In this document: positions 25,801 to 40,800 of the stretch, one piece after another
Numbering within the stretch: position 1 is the stretch's first letter
Layout of the letters: the number at the start of each line of letters is the position of its first letter
NCBI GenBank assembly: GCA_951812995.1
Contig: CATOTD010000006.1
Coordinates: forward strand, 124,001-188,000
DNA: 64,000 bases
Direction of reading: 5' to 3'
Source: an uncultured Gammaproteobacteria bacterium
Lineage (GTDB): Bacteria > Pseudomonadota > Gammaproteobacteria > Eutrophobiales > Eutrophobiaceae
Program-made: the position numbers and the translations under genes
Notes under the pieces: model-generated
Database searches by the model: none
Told to the model about the DNA's origin: nothing
Seen by the model: the letters and a program-made list of their open reading frames with translations, nothing else

Positions 25801-28800
25801 GACGAATGCCACTACCTTATTGGCTGGTGCCAACACGGTGACCTTTAACGGCGGCATCACCGGCAGTAGCAATACCCTGACGATAGGCGACAATACCACA
25901 AACACAAGCAATCTGACGTTGACTACAACGGCCGCCACCGACCTTGCCAGCTTGCGTGTTCATGGCACCAGTAATCTCGGCGCAAATGTCACGACCACGG
26001 GCAACCAGACCTACACGGGTGCGGTAACGCTGAGTGATGATGTCATCTTGACCGGTACCACGGGCACCTTTAGCACTGTGGCTGGCGGCAACAATGATTT
26101 AACGTTGAACTACAGCGGCACGACCCTCATCAACAGCAATTTCTCCGGCATTGGTAAGCTGGCCACGGGTGGCACTGGCACGACAAGACTGACTGGCTCG
26201 ATTACAACCTCGGGTGCGCAGACATACAACGATGCGGTGGAGTTGACGGCTGATACTATCTTATTGGCTGGCAGCAACAAGGTGACCTTTAAAGGCGGCA
26301 TCACGGGCGGTAGCAAAACCCTGACGATAGGCGACAATACCACAAACACAAGCAATCTGACGTTGACTACAACGGCCGCGACTGGCCTTACCAGCTTGCG
26401 TGTTCATGGCACCAGCACGCTCGGCGCAAATGTCACGACCACGGGCAACCAGACCTACACGGGTGAAGTAACGCTGAGTGATGATGTCATCTTGACCGGT
26501 ACCACGGGCACCTTTAGCACTGTGGTTGGCGGCAACAATGATTTAACCTTGAACTACAGCGGCACGACCCTCATCAATAGCAATTTCTCCGGCATTGGGG
26601 AGCTGGTCACGGGTGGCGGTGGCACGACTAACCTGACCGGTTCTATCACAACCTCGGGTGCGCAGACCTACAACGATGCGGTGGAGTTGACGGCTGATAC
26701 TATCTTATTGGCTGGCAGCAACAAGGTGACCTTTAAAGGCGGCATCACGGGCGGTAGCAAAACCCTGACGATAGGCGACAATAACACAAACACAAGCAAT
26801 CTGACGTTGACTACAACGGCCGCCACCGGCCTTACCAGCTTGCGTGTCTATGGCACCAGCACGCTCGGCGCAAATGTCACGACCACGGGCAACCAGACCT
26901 ACACGGGTGAAGTAACGCTGAGTGATGATGTCATCTTGACCGGCACCAAGGGCACCTTTAGCGCGGGTGTGGATGGCACTAACACCAACCCCGGCGGCAC
27001 CAACTATAATTTAACCTTGAACTACAGCGGTCTTACGACGATTAACGGTAACACTGTCTTTGACAACATCAATAACCTGGAAACGGGTGGCGGTGGTACG
27101 ACTAACCTGACCGGCTCGATTACAACCTCGGGCACGCAGACATACAACGATGCGGTGGAGTTGACGGCTGATACTATCTTATTGGCTGGCACCAACACGG
27201 TGACCTTTAGCAATGGCATTACCGGCAACAACAACGCCCTGGTGATTGGTGCGGTGGGTGCTGGGAATGACAGCAAGCTGATTTTGAATCAACCGCCGCC
27301 CGCGAATCCACCGCCCATGAATCCACCTCCACCGGTCACAGCCACCGGCCTTACCAGCTTGCGTGTCTATGGCATCAGCACGCTCGGCGCGAATGTCACC
27401 AGCACGGGTACACAGACCTACACGGGTGCAGTAACGCTAAGTAGTAACGTGACCTTAGCGGGTACCACGGGCACCTTCACGGCGGGGGTGGATGGCACCA
27501 ACGTCGGCGGCACCAACTATAATTTAACCTTGAACTACAGCGGTCTTACGACGATAGACGGTAACACTGTCTTTCAGAACATCAATAACCTGGAAACGGG
27601 TGGCGGTGGTACGACCAACCTGACCGGCTCAATTACAACCACGGGCAACCAGACATACAACGATGCGGTGGTGTTGACGAATGCCACTACCTTATTGGCT
27701 GGTGCCAACACGGTGACCTTTAACGGCGGCATCGCCGGCGGTGGTAATGCCCTGACGATAGGCGACAATAGCACAAACACAAGCAAGCTGACGTTGACTA
27801 CAACGGCCGCCACTGGCCTTGCCAGCTTGCGTGTTCATGGCACGACCACGCTGGGCACTAACATCACAACCACGGGCAACCAGACCTATACGGGTGCGGT
27901 AACGCTAAGTGGTAACGTGACCTTAGCGGGTACCACGGGCACCTTCACGGCGGGGGTGGATGGCACCAACGTCGGCGGCACCAACTATAATTTAACCTTG
28001 AACTACAGCGGTCTTACGACGATAGACGGTAACACTGTCTTTCAGAACATCAATAACCTGGAAACGGGTGGCGGTGGTACGACCAACCTGACCGGCTCAA
28101 TTACAACCACGGGCAACCAGACATACAACGATGCGGTGGTGTTGACGAATGCCACTACCTTATTGGCTGGTGCCAACACGGTGACCTTTAACGGCGGCAT
28201 CGCCGGCGGTGGTAATGCCCTGACGATAGGCGACAATAGCACAAACACAAGCAAGCTGACGTTGACTACAACGGCCGCCACTGGCCTTGCCAGCTTGCGT
28301 GTTCATGGCACGACCACGCTGGGCACTAACATCACAACCACGGGCAACCAGACCTATACGGGTGCGGTAACGCTAAGTGGTAACGTGACCTTAGCGGGTA
28401 CCACGGGCACCTTCACGGCGGGGGTGATTGGTGCTGGCAATGATTTAACCCTGAACTACAGCGGCACGACCCTCATCGACAGCAATTTCTCCGGCATTGG
28501 TAAGCTGGCCACGGGTGGCGGTGGTACGACCAACCTGACCGGCTCGATTACAACCACGGGCAACCAGACATACAACGATGCGGTGGTGTTGACGAATGCC
28601 ACTACCTTATTGGCTGGTGCCAACACGGTGACCTTTAACGGCGGCATCACCGGCGGTGGCAATGCCCTGACGATAGGCGACAATACCACAAACACAAGCA
28701 AGCTGACGTTGACTACAACGGCCGCGACTGGCCTTGCCAGCTTGCGTGTTTATGGCATCAGCACGCTCGGCGCGAATGTCACCAGCACGGGTACACAGAC

Positions 28801-31800
28801 CTACACTGGATCTGTGACCTTGAGTGGTGGTGCTGGGACTACCCGCACGCTTATCGCTGGCAGCAACACGGTGACCTTTAGCGGTGGTATCACGGGCGGT
28901 GGTAACGCCCTGGTGATAGGCGACAGTGCCAACGCCAGCAAGCTGACGTTGACTACAACGGCTGCCACCGGTCTTACCAGCTTGCGTGTTCATGGCACGA
29001 CCACGCTCGGCGCAAATGTCACGACCACGGGGGTTGACGGACAGACCTACACTGGTGCTGTGACCTTGAGTGGTGGTAACCGCACGCTTATCGCTGGCAC
29101 CAACACGGTGACCTTCAGTAGTACGGTTGATTCCGCGGCTAGTACCAACCATGGCTTAACGATAGGCAATAATAGCACTGCAAGCAAACTGGTCATCAAG
29201 GGCGCAGTCGGTGCAGGCCAGGCACTCGGTATCCTGCGGGTAAGGGGAGGGGGCACGACCACGCTCGGTGAGAATGTCACGACCACGGGGGCGCAGACCT
29301 ACACCGGGGCTGTGACCTTGAGTGGTGGTAACCGCACGCTTATCGCTGGCAGCAACACGGTGATCTTCAGAGGCGGTATCACTGGTGGTAACCTTGCCCT
29401 GACGATAGGCGACAGTACACGCGCCAGCAAGCTGACCTTGCGTAACACGGCCGCGACCGGCCTTGTCAGCTTGCATGTCTATGGTACCAGCGACCTCGGC
29501 GCGAATGTCACGACTACGGGCGACCAGACCTATACTGGTGCGGTGACGCTGAGTGGTAGCGGTGACCGCACGCTGACGGCAAAGACGACACAGCTTGGCG
29601 CGGATGTGTTGCAAACGGTGCAGTTTGGGGCGACGGTTGATGGCAACGCACGGCCGTTGATCATAGACGGTAATCTGGAATTGGGCGGGGCGGCCACCAA
29701 CCTTACCACTCTGATGGTATCGGGCGAGAGTACACTCGGCGCGAATGTCACGACCACGGGCGACCAGACCTATACGGGTGCGGTGACCTTGGGTGGCGAT
29801 GTCACATTATTGGCCGGCACCAATACGGTGACCTTCAACAGTACGGTTGATGTTGATCCCGCAGCTAGTACCAACCATGGCTTAACAATAGGCCGTGCCG
29901 CGATGGGGAGCAATGCCGCGATTAGCAGTAATCTGGTCATCAAGGGCGTAGTCGGTGCGACTAGAGAACTCGGCAGTCTTACGGTCTATGGCACCAGTAA
30001 CCTCGCCGCAAACATCACGACCACGGGCGCGCAAACCTACACCGGGGCTGTGACCTTGAGTGGCGGTGCCCGCACGTTGATCGGCACGGACATACAACTG
30101 GTAGCTGGTGTTAATGGCGCACAGGCCTTGACCATTACTGGCAATCTAAACTTAGACGGTGCGGCCACCAACCTTACCACTCTGACAGTATCGGGCGAGA
30201 GCAATCTCGGCGCAAATGTCACAACCACGGGCGACCAGACCTACCACGATGCGGTGACGTTGAGTAGCAATATCTTATTATCAGCCGGCACCAATACGGT
30301 TACCAGTACGGTGACCTTCAACAGCACGGTCGATTCCGCGGCAGGCAACAACCATACCTTACAGATTGGCAATAATAGCACTGCAAGCAAACTGGTTATC
30401 AACGGTGCGGTCGGTGCGACTCCAGCACTCGAGGCACTCGGTAGTCTGACGGCCAGGGGCACGACCACGCTCGGCGCAAATGTCACGACCACAGGCGACC
30501 AGGCCTATAGGGGCGCGGTGACGCTGAGTAGCAATACCATATTATCGGCTGGCACCAACAATATTATTTTCAGTGGCACGGTCGATTCCGCTACGAATAC
30601 CAACCATATCCTACAGATTGGCAATAGTGGGAATCAAAGCAACTTGCTCCTCAAGGGTGCGGTTGGTACGACCCGGGCACTCGGTGGCCTGACGGCCAGG
30701 GGCACGAGCGAGCTCAGCGCAAATGTCACGACCACGGGCGACCAGACCTATACGGGTGAAGTGACGCTGATCGGGGATGTAAATACTGCACGCACGCTCA
30801 TCGCTGGCACCAACACGGTGACCTTTAGCGGGGGTATCAAAGGGGGAGGTCGCATGCTCACGATAGGTGCGACTAGTGCCGGGAATGCCAGCAAGCTGAC
30901 TTTGAATACGACAGCCGCCGCTGGTCTTGCCAGCTTGCTTGTCTATGGTACCAGCACGCTTGGCACGGATGTCACAACATCAGGCGACCAGACCTATACG
31001 GGTGAAGTGACGCTGATCGGGGATGTAAATACTGCACGCACGCTCATCGCCGACACCAACACGGTGACCTTTAGCGGGGGTATCAAAGGGGGAGGTCGCA
31101 TGCTCACGATAGGTGCGACTGGTGCCGGGAATGCCAGCAAGCTGACTTTGAATACGACAGCCGCCGCTGGTCTTGCCAGCTTGCTTGTCTATGGTACCAG
31201 TAATCTCGGCGCGGATGTCACGACCACGACCACGCAGACCTACACGGGCGCGGTGACCTTGAGTGGTGATGCCACATTATTGGCCGGCACCAATACGGTG
31301 CCTAGTACGGTGACCTTCAGTAGTACGGTTGATTCCGCTACGAATACCAACCATAACTTAACAATAGGCCGTGCCGCGACACCGGGCATTACCGCGATTA
31401 GCAGTAACCTGGTCATCAATGGCAAAGTCGGTGATACCAGGGCACTCGGTAGCCTGACTGTCTATGGCACGAGCACGCTCGGCGAGGATGTCACAACCAC
31501 GGGCGCACAGACCTACACAGGTACGGTGACGCTGAGTGGCGGTGCCCGCACGCTGACGGCAAAGACGACGACGATACAGAATGGCGTGAATGTGTTGCTG
31601 TTGCAAACGGTGCAGTTTAAGTCGGCGGTTACTGGCAACACCCGGGCGCTGAAAATAGACGGCAATCTGGACCTGGATGCTACGATAACCAACCTTACTA
31701 GCCTTGAGGTAACAGGCACCAGCGACCTCGGCGAGGATGTCACAACCACGGGCGACCAGACCTACACCGGCATGGTGACCTTGAGTGGCAGCGACCGCAC

Positions 31801-34800
31801 GCTCATCGCTGGCTCTGGTACGGTGCTCTTCAGCGACGGTATCACCGGTGGTGGCTTTGCCCTGACGATAGGCGACAGTACGCGCGCCAGCAAGCTGACA
31901 CTGCGTAATACAGCCGCCACTGGCCTTGACAGCTTGTTTGTCTATGGCCGGACCACGCTCGCCGCGGATGTGATGACCACGAACGCACAGACCTATACGG
32001 GTGAAGTGAGGCTGGATAGTGGCGTGACCTTGACCGGCACCACGGGCACCTTTACGGCGGGCGTGAAAGGTGTCAACAATGATCTCACCCTGAACTACAG
32101 CGCGGACACGACGATAGACGGCGACACTGTCTTTCAGAACATCAAGAACCTGACTACCGGTGGCGGTGGCACGACACAACTGACCGGCACGATTGAGACC
32201 TCAGGCACGCAGACCTACAACGATGTGGTAGTGCTGAGTGGCGATACCAAATTATTTGCTGACACCAACAACATTACTTTCAACAACACGGTTGATTCCA
32301 CGGCGGGCAACCATGACTTACAGATTGGCCGTGCCGCGACATCGAGCAGTACCGCGATTCTCAGTAACCTGGTCATCAATCGTGCTGTCGGTGCGGCTGG
32401 TGCTGCTAATAGCCCACCAACCAACACGACACTCGGCGACCTGACTGTCTATGGCACGAGCACGCTGGGCGCAAACATCACGACCACAGGCAACCAGACC
32501 TATAACGATGCGGTGACGCTGACGGGTGGTACTGTCTTATTGGCTGGTAGCAACACAGTGACCTTTAACGGCGGTATCACCGGTGGTGGTTTTGCCCTGA
32601 CGATTGGTGCGGTAGGTGTTGGGAATGACAGCAAGCTGATTTTGAATCAACCGCCGCCCGCGAACCCACCTCCCGTGAATCCACCGCCACCGGTCACCGC
32701 CACCGGCCTTGCCAGCTTGCGTGTCTATGGCGAGAGCACGCTCGGCGCGAATGTCACCAGCACGGGTACACAGACCTACACCGGGGCTGTGACCTTGAGT
32801 GGTGCGGCACGGACATTGACGGCAAGGAATGGCGCGGGTGTATTGCAAACAGTGTGGTTTGGGTCCACGGTTGATGGTGGCACCCAGGCCTTGAGCATTA
32901 CCGGCAATCTGGACTTAGACGGTACGGCCACCAACCTTGCCACTCTGACGGTATCGGGCGAGAGCAATCTCGGCGCAAATGTCACAACCACGGGCAACCA
33001 GACCTACCACGATGCGGTGACCTTGAGTAGTGCCGTGACTTTGGCGGGCACGGACATACAACTGGTAGCTGGTGTTAATGGCGGACAGACCTTGTCCATT
33101 ACCGGAAATTTAGACTTAGACGGTGCCGCCGGTGCTACCACGTCATTGACCAGTCTTGCGGTATCGGGCACCAGTAACCTGGGTGCGAATGTCACGACCA
33201 CGGGCACACAGACCTATAGGGATTTAGTCACCTTTAGTGCCGGTGCAACGCTGACGGCAAAGAATAGCGCGGATGTGTTGCAAACGGTACGGTTTGCGAA
33301 GACCGGCCGTGCGGTTGATGGCGGACAGGCGGTGACCTTGGACGGCAACCTGGACTTGGACGGTGAGATTGGGAGGCTTGCCACATTAAGGGTAACGGGT
33401 ACCAGCAATCTCAACGGGGATGTCATAACCACGGGCGACCAGACCTACACGGGTGCAGTAACGCTGAGTAGCAATACCATCTTATCGGCACGCACCAATA
33501 CGGTGACGTTTAGCGGCGGTATCACGGGTGGTGGTAACACGTTGACGGTGGGTGCTGCCGGTAATGCAAACGCCGCAAGCAAACTGACGTTGACTACGAC
33601 GGCCGCGACGGGTCTTGCCAGCCTGTTTGTCTATGGCACCAGCGACCTCGGCGCAAATGTCGAGACCACGGGCATACAGACCTATAACGATGCGGTGGCG
33701 CTAAGTAGTGATGTCATCTTGACCGGCACCACGGGCACCTTTACCGGGGGTGTGGATGGCACCAACACCGGCGGCACCAACTATAATTTAACCTTGAACT
33801 ACAGCGGTCTTACGACGATTAACGGTAACACTGTCTTTGACAACATCAATAACCTAGAAACGGGTGGCGGTGGTACGACTAACCTGACCGGCGATATTAC
33901 AACCTCGGGCACGCAGACCTATAGGGATACAGTAACACTAACGGGTGCCACTACCCTGGAAGGCACGACCATACAACTGATAGGTAGTGTTGATGGCGGA
34001 CAAACCTTGGCCATTACCGGCATTCTGGACTTAGACGGTATTATCGGTGGGACCACGGCCTTGACCAGTCTTACGGTATCGGGCACCAGCGACCTGGGTG
34101 CAGATGTCACAACCACGGGCGACCAGACCTACACGGGGGCTGTAACCTTGAGTGGTGCGGCACGGACATTGACGGCAAGGAATGGCGCGGGTGTATTGCA
34201 AACGGTGTGGTTTGGGTCAACGGTTGATGGTGGCACCCAGGACTTGACCATTACCGGTAATCTGGACTTAGACGGTACGGCCACCAACCTTACCACTCTG
34301 ACGGTATCGGGCGAGAGTAATCTCGGCGCAAATGTCGAGACCACGGGCATACAGACCTATAACGATGCGGTGGCGCTAAGTAGTGATGTCATCTTGACCG
34401 GCACCACGGGCACCTTTACCGCGGGGGTGGATGGCACCAACGCCGGCGGCACCAACTATAATTTAACCTTGAACTACAGCGGTCTTACGACGATAGACGG
34501 TAACACTGTCTTTGACAACATCAATAACCTGGAAACGGGTGGCGGTGGTACGACTAACCTGACCGGCGATATTACAACCTCGGGCACGCAGACCTATAGG
34601 GATGCGGTAACACTGACGGGTGTCACTACCCTGGTCGGCACGACCATACAACTGATAGGTAGTGTTGATGGCGGACAAACCTTGGCCATTACCGGCATTC
34701 TGGACTTAGACGGTATTATCGGTGGGACCACGGCCTTGACCAGTCTTACGGTATCGGGCACCAGCGACCTGGGTGCAGATGTCACAACCACGGGCGACCA

Positions 34801-37800
34801 GACCTACACGGGGGCTGTAACCTTGAGTGGTGCGGCACGGACATTGACGGCAAGGAATGGCGCGGGTGTATTGCAAACGGTGTGGTTTGGGTCAACGGTT
34901 GATGGTGGCACCCAGGACTTGACCATTACCGGTAATCTGGACTTAGACGGTACGGCCACCAACCTTACCACTCTGACGGTATCGGGCGAGAGTAATCTCG
35001 GCGCAAATGTCACCAGCACGGGTACACAGACCTACACGGGTAAGGTGACGCTAAGTAGTGACGTCACCTTGACCGGCACCACGGGCACCTTTACCGCGGG
35101 GGTGGACGGCACCAACACCGGCGGCACCAACTATAATTTAACCTTGAACTACAGCGGTCTTACGACGATTAACGGTAACACTGTCTTTGACAACATCAAT
35201 AACCTAGAAACGGGTGGCGGTGGTACGACTAACCTGACCGGCGATATTACAACCTCGGGCACGCAGACCTATAGGGATACAGTAACACTAACGGGTGCCA
35301 CTACCCTGGAAGGCACGACCATACAACTGATAGGTAGTGTTGATGGCGGACAAACCTTGGCCATTACCGGCATTCTGGACTTAGACGGTATTATCGGTGG
35401 GACCACGGCCTTGACCAGTCTTACGGTATCGGGCACCAGCGACCTGGGTGCAGATGTCACAACCACGGGCGACCAGACCTACACGGGGGCTGTAACCTTG
35501 AGTGGTGCGGCACGGACATTGACGGCAAGGAATGGCGCGGGTGTATTGCAAACGGTGTGGTTTGGGTCAACGGTTGATGGTGGCACCCAGGACTTGACCA
35601 TTACCGGTAATCTGGACTTAGACGGTACGGCCACCAACCTTGCCACTCTGACGGTATCGGGCACCAGCGACCTCGGCGCAAATGTCGAGACCACGGGCAT
35701 ACAGACCTATAACGATGCGGTGGCGCTAAGTAGTGATGTCATCTTGACCGGCACCACGGGCACCTTTACCGGGGGTGTGGATGGCACCAACACCGGCGGC
35801 ACCAACTATAATTTAACCTTGAACTACAGCGGTCTTACGACGATTAACGGTAACACTGTCTTTGACAACATCAATAACCTAGAAACGGGTGGCGGTGGTA
35901 CGACTAACCTGACCGGCGATATTACAACCTCGGGCACGCAGACCTATAGGGATACAGTAACACTAACGGGTGCCACTACCCTGGAAGGCACGACCATACA
36001 ACTGATAGGTAGTGTTGATGGCGGACAAACCTTGGCCATTACCGGCATTCTGGACTTAGACGGTATTATCGGTGGGACCACGGCCTTGACCAGTCTTACG
36101 GTATCGGGCACCAGCGACCTGGGTGCAGATGTCACAACCACGGGCGACCAGACCTACACGGGGGCTGTAACCTTGAGTGGTGCGGCACGGACATTGACGG
36201 CAAGGAATGGCGCGGGTGTATTGCAAACGGTGTGGTTTGGGTCAACGGTTGATGGTGGCACCCAGGCCTTGAGCATTACCGGTAATCTGGACTTAGACGG
36301 TACGGCCACCAACCTTACCACTCTGACGGTATCGGGCGAGAGTAATCTCGGCGCAAATGTCACCAGCACGGGTACACAGACCTACACGGGTAAGGTGACG
36401 CTAAGTAGTGACGTCACCTTGACCGGCACCACGGGCACCTTTACCGCGGGGGTGGACGGCACCAACACCGGCGGCACCAACTATAATTTAACCTTGAACT
36501 ACAGCGGTCTTACGACGATTAACGGTAACACTGTCTTTGACAACATCAATAACCTAGAAACGGGTGGCGGTGGTACGACTAACCTGACCGGCGATATTAC
36601 AACCTCGGGCACGCAGACCTATAGGGATACAGTAACACTAACGGGTGCCACTACCCTGGAAGGCACGACCATACAACTGATAGGTAGTGTTGATGGCGGA
36701 CAAACCTTGGCCATTACCGGCATTCTGGACTTAGACGGTATTATCGGTGGGACCACGGCCTTGACCAGTCTTACGGTATCGGGCACCAGCGACCTGGGTG
36801 CAGATGTCACAACCACGGGCGACCAGACCTACACGGGGGCTGTAACCTTGAGTGGTGCGGCACGGACATTGACGGCAAGGAATGGCGCGGGTGTATTGCA
36901 AACGGTGTGGTTTGGGTCAACGGTTGATGGTGGCACCCAGGACTTGACCATTACCGGTAATCTGGACTTAGACGGTACGGCCACCAACCTTGCCACTCTG
37001 ACGGTATCGGGCGCCAGCGACCTCGGCGCAAATGTCGAGACCACGGGCATACAGACCTATAACGATGCGGTGGCGCTAAGTAGTGATGTCATCTTGACCG
37101 GCACCACGGGCACCTTTACCGCGGGGGTGGATGGCACCAACGCCGGCGGCACCAACTATAATTTAACCTTGAACTACAGCGGTCTTACGACGATTAACGG
37201 TAACACTGTCTTTGACAACATCAATAACCTGGAAACGGGTGGCGGTGGTACGACTAACCTGACCGGCGATATTACAACCTCGGGCACGCAGACCTATAGG
37301 GATACAGTAACACTAACGGGTGCCACTACCCTGGAAGGCACGACCATACAACTGATAGGTAGTGTTGATGGCGGACAAACCTTGGCCATTACCGGCATTC
37401 TGGACTTAGACGGTATTATCGGTGGGACCACGGCCTTGACCAGTCTTACGGTATCGGGCACCAGCGACCTGGGTGCAGATGTCACAACCACGGGCGACCA
37501 GACCTACACGGGGGCTGTAACCTTGAGTGGTGCGGCACGGACATTGACGGCAAGGAATGGCGCGGGTGTATTGCAAACGGTGTGGTTTGGGTCAACGGTT
37601 GATGGTGGCACCCAGGACTTGACCATTACCGGTAATCTGGACTTAGACGGTACGGCCACCAACCTTGCCACTCTGACGGTATCGGGCGCCAGCGACCTCG
37701 GCGCAAATGTCGAGACCACGGGCATACAGACCTATAACGATGCGGTGGCGCTAAGTAGTGATGTCATCTTGACCGGCACCACGGGCACCTTTACCGCGGG

Positions 37801-40800
37801 GGTGGATGGCACCAACGCCGGCGGCACCAACTATAATTTAACCTTGAACTACAGCGGTCTTACGACGATAGACGGTAACACTGTCTTTGACAACATCAAT
37901 AACCTGGAAACGGGTGGCGGTGGTACGACTAACCTGACCGGTACGATTACAACCTCGGGCACGCAGACCTATAGGGATGCGGTAACACTGACGGGTGTCA
38001 CTACCCTGGTCGGCACGACCATACAACTGATAGGTAGTGTTGATGGCGGACAAACCTTGGCCATTACCGGCATTCTGGACTTAGACGGTATTATCGGTGG
38101 GACCACGGCCTTGACCAGTCTTACGGTATCGGGCACCAGCGACCTGGGTGCAGATGTCACAACCACGGGCGACCAGACCTACACGGGGGCTGTAACCTTG
38201 AGTGGTGCGGCACGGACATTGACGGCAAGGAATGGCGCGGGTGTATTGCAAACGGTGTGGTTTGGGTCAACGGTTGATGGTGGCACCCAGGCCTTGAGCA
38301 TTACCGGTAATCTGGACTTAGACGGTACGGCCACCAACCTTACCACTCTGACGGTATCGGGCGAGAGTAATCTCGGCGCAAATGTCACCAGCACGGGTAC
38401 ACAGACCTACACGGGTAAGGTGACGCTAAGTAGTGACGTCACCTTGACCGGCACCACGGGCACCTTTACCGCGGGGGTGGACGGCACCAACACCGGCGGC
38501 ACCAACTATAATTTAACCTTGAACTACAGCGGTCTTACGACGATTAACGGTAACACTGTCTTTGACAACATCAATAACCTAGAAACGGGTGGCGGTGGTA
38601 CGACTAACCTGACCGGCGATATTACAACCTCGGGCACGCAGACCTATAGGGATACAGTAACACTAACGGGTGCCACTACCCTGGAAGGCACGACCATACA
38701 ACTGATAGGTAGTGTTGATGGCGGACAAACCTTGGCCATTACCGGCATTCTGGACTTAGACGGTATTATCGGTGGGACCACGGCCTTGACCAGTCTTACG
38801 GTATCGGGCACCAGCGACCTGGGTGCAGATGTCACAACCACGGGCGACCAGACCTACACGGGGGCTGTAACCTTGAGTGGTGCGGCACGGACATTGACGG
38901 CAAGGAATGGCGCGGGTGTATTGCAAACGGTGTGGTTTGGGTCAACGGTTGATGGTGGCACCCAGGACTTGACCATTACCGGTAATCTGGACTTAGACGG
39001 TACGGCCACCAACCTTGCCACTCTGACGGTATCGGGCGCCAGCGACCTCGGCGCAAATGTCGAGACCACGGGCATACAGACCTATAACGATGCGGTGGCG
39101 CTAAGTAGTGATGTCATCTTGACCGGCACCACGGGCACCTTTACCGCGGGGGTGGATGGCACCAACGCCGGCGGCACCAACTATAATTTAACCTTGAACT
39201 ACAGCGGTCTTACGACGATTAACGGTAACACTGTCTTTGACAACATCAATAACCTGGAAACGGGTGGCGGTGGTACGACTAACCTGACCGGCGATATTAC
39301 AACCTCGGGCACGCAGACCTATAGGGATGCGGTAACACTGACGGGTGTCACTACCCTGGTCGGCACGACCATACAACTGATAGGTAATGTTGATGGCGGA
39401 CAAACCTTGGCCATTACCGGCATTCTGGACTTAGACGGTATTATCGGTGGGACCACGGCCTTGACCAGTCTTACGGTATCGGGCACCAGCGACCTGGGTG
39501 CAGATGTCACAACCACGGGCGACCAGACCTACACGGGGGCTGTAACCTTGAGTGGTGCGGCACGGACATTGACGGCAAGGAATGGCGCGGGTGTATTGCA
39601 AACGGTGTGGTTTGGGTCAACGGTTGATGGTGGCACCCAGGACTTGACCATTACCGGTAATCTGGACTTAGACGGTACGGCCACCAACCTTACCACTCTG
39701 ACGGTATCGGGCGAGAGTAATCTCGGCGCAAATGTCACCAGCACGGGTACACAGACCTACACGGGTAAGGTGACGCTAAGTAGTGACGTCACCTTGACCG
39801 GCACCACGGGCACCTTTACCGCGGGGGTGGACGGCACCAACACCGGCGGCACCAACTATAATTTAACCTTGAACTACAGCGGTCTTACGACGATTAACGG
39901 TAACACTGTCTTTGACAACATCAATAACCTGGAAACGGGTGGCGGTGGTACGACTAACCTGACCGGTACGATTACAACCTCGGGCACGCAGACCTATAGG
40001 GATGCGGTAACACTGACGGGTGTCACTACCCTGGTCGGCACGACCATACAACTGATAGGTAGTGTTGATGGCGGACAAACCTTGGCCATTACCGGCATTC
40101 TGGACTTAGACGGTATTATCGGTGGGACCACGGCCTTGACCAGTCTTACGGTATCGGGCACCAGCGACCTGGGTGCAGATGTCACAACCACGGGCGACCA
40201 GACCTACACGGGGGCTGTAACCTTGAGTGGTGCGGCACGGACATTGACGGCAAGGAATGGCGCGGGTGTATTGCAAACGGTGTGGTTTGGGTCAACGGTT
40301 GATGGTGGCACCCAGGACTTGACCATTACCGGTAATCTGGACTTAGACGGTACGGCCACCAACCTTACCACTCTGACGGTATCGGGCGAGAGTAATCTCG
40401 GCGCAAATGTCGAGACCACGGGCATACAGACCTATAACGATGCGGTGGCGCTAAGTAGTGATGTCATCTTGACCGGCACCACGGGCACCTTTACCGCGGG
40501 GGTGGATGGCACCAACGCCGGCGGCACCAACTATAATTTAACCTTGAACTACAGCGGTCTTACGACGATAGACGGTAACACTGTCTTTGACAACATCAAT
40601 AACCTGGAAACGGGTGGCGGTGGTACGACTAACCTGACCGGCGATATTACAACCTCGGGCACGCAGACCTATAGGGATGCGGTAACACTGACGGGTGTCA
40701 CTACCCTGGTCGGCACGACCATACAACTGATAGGTAGTGTTGATGGCGGACAAACCTTGGCCATTACCGGCATTCTGGACTTAGACGGTATTATCGGTGG

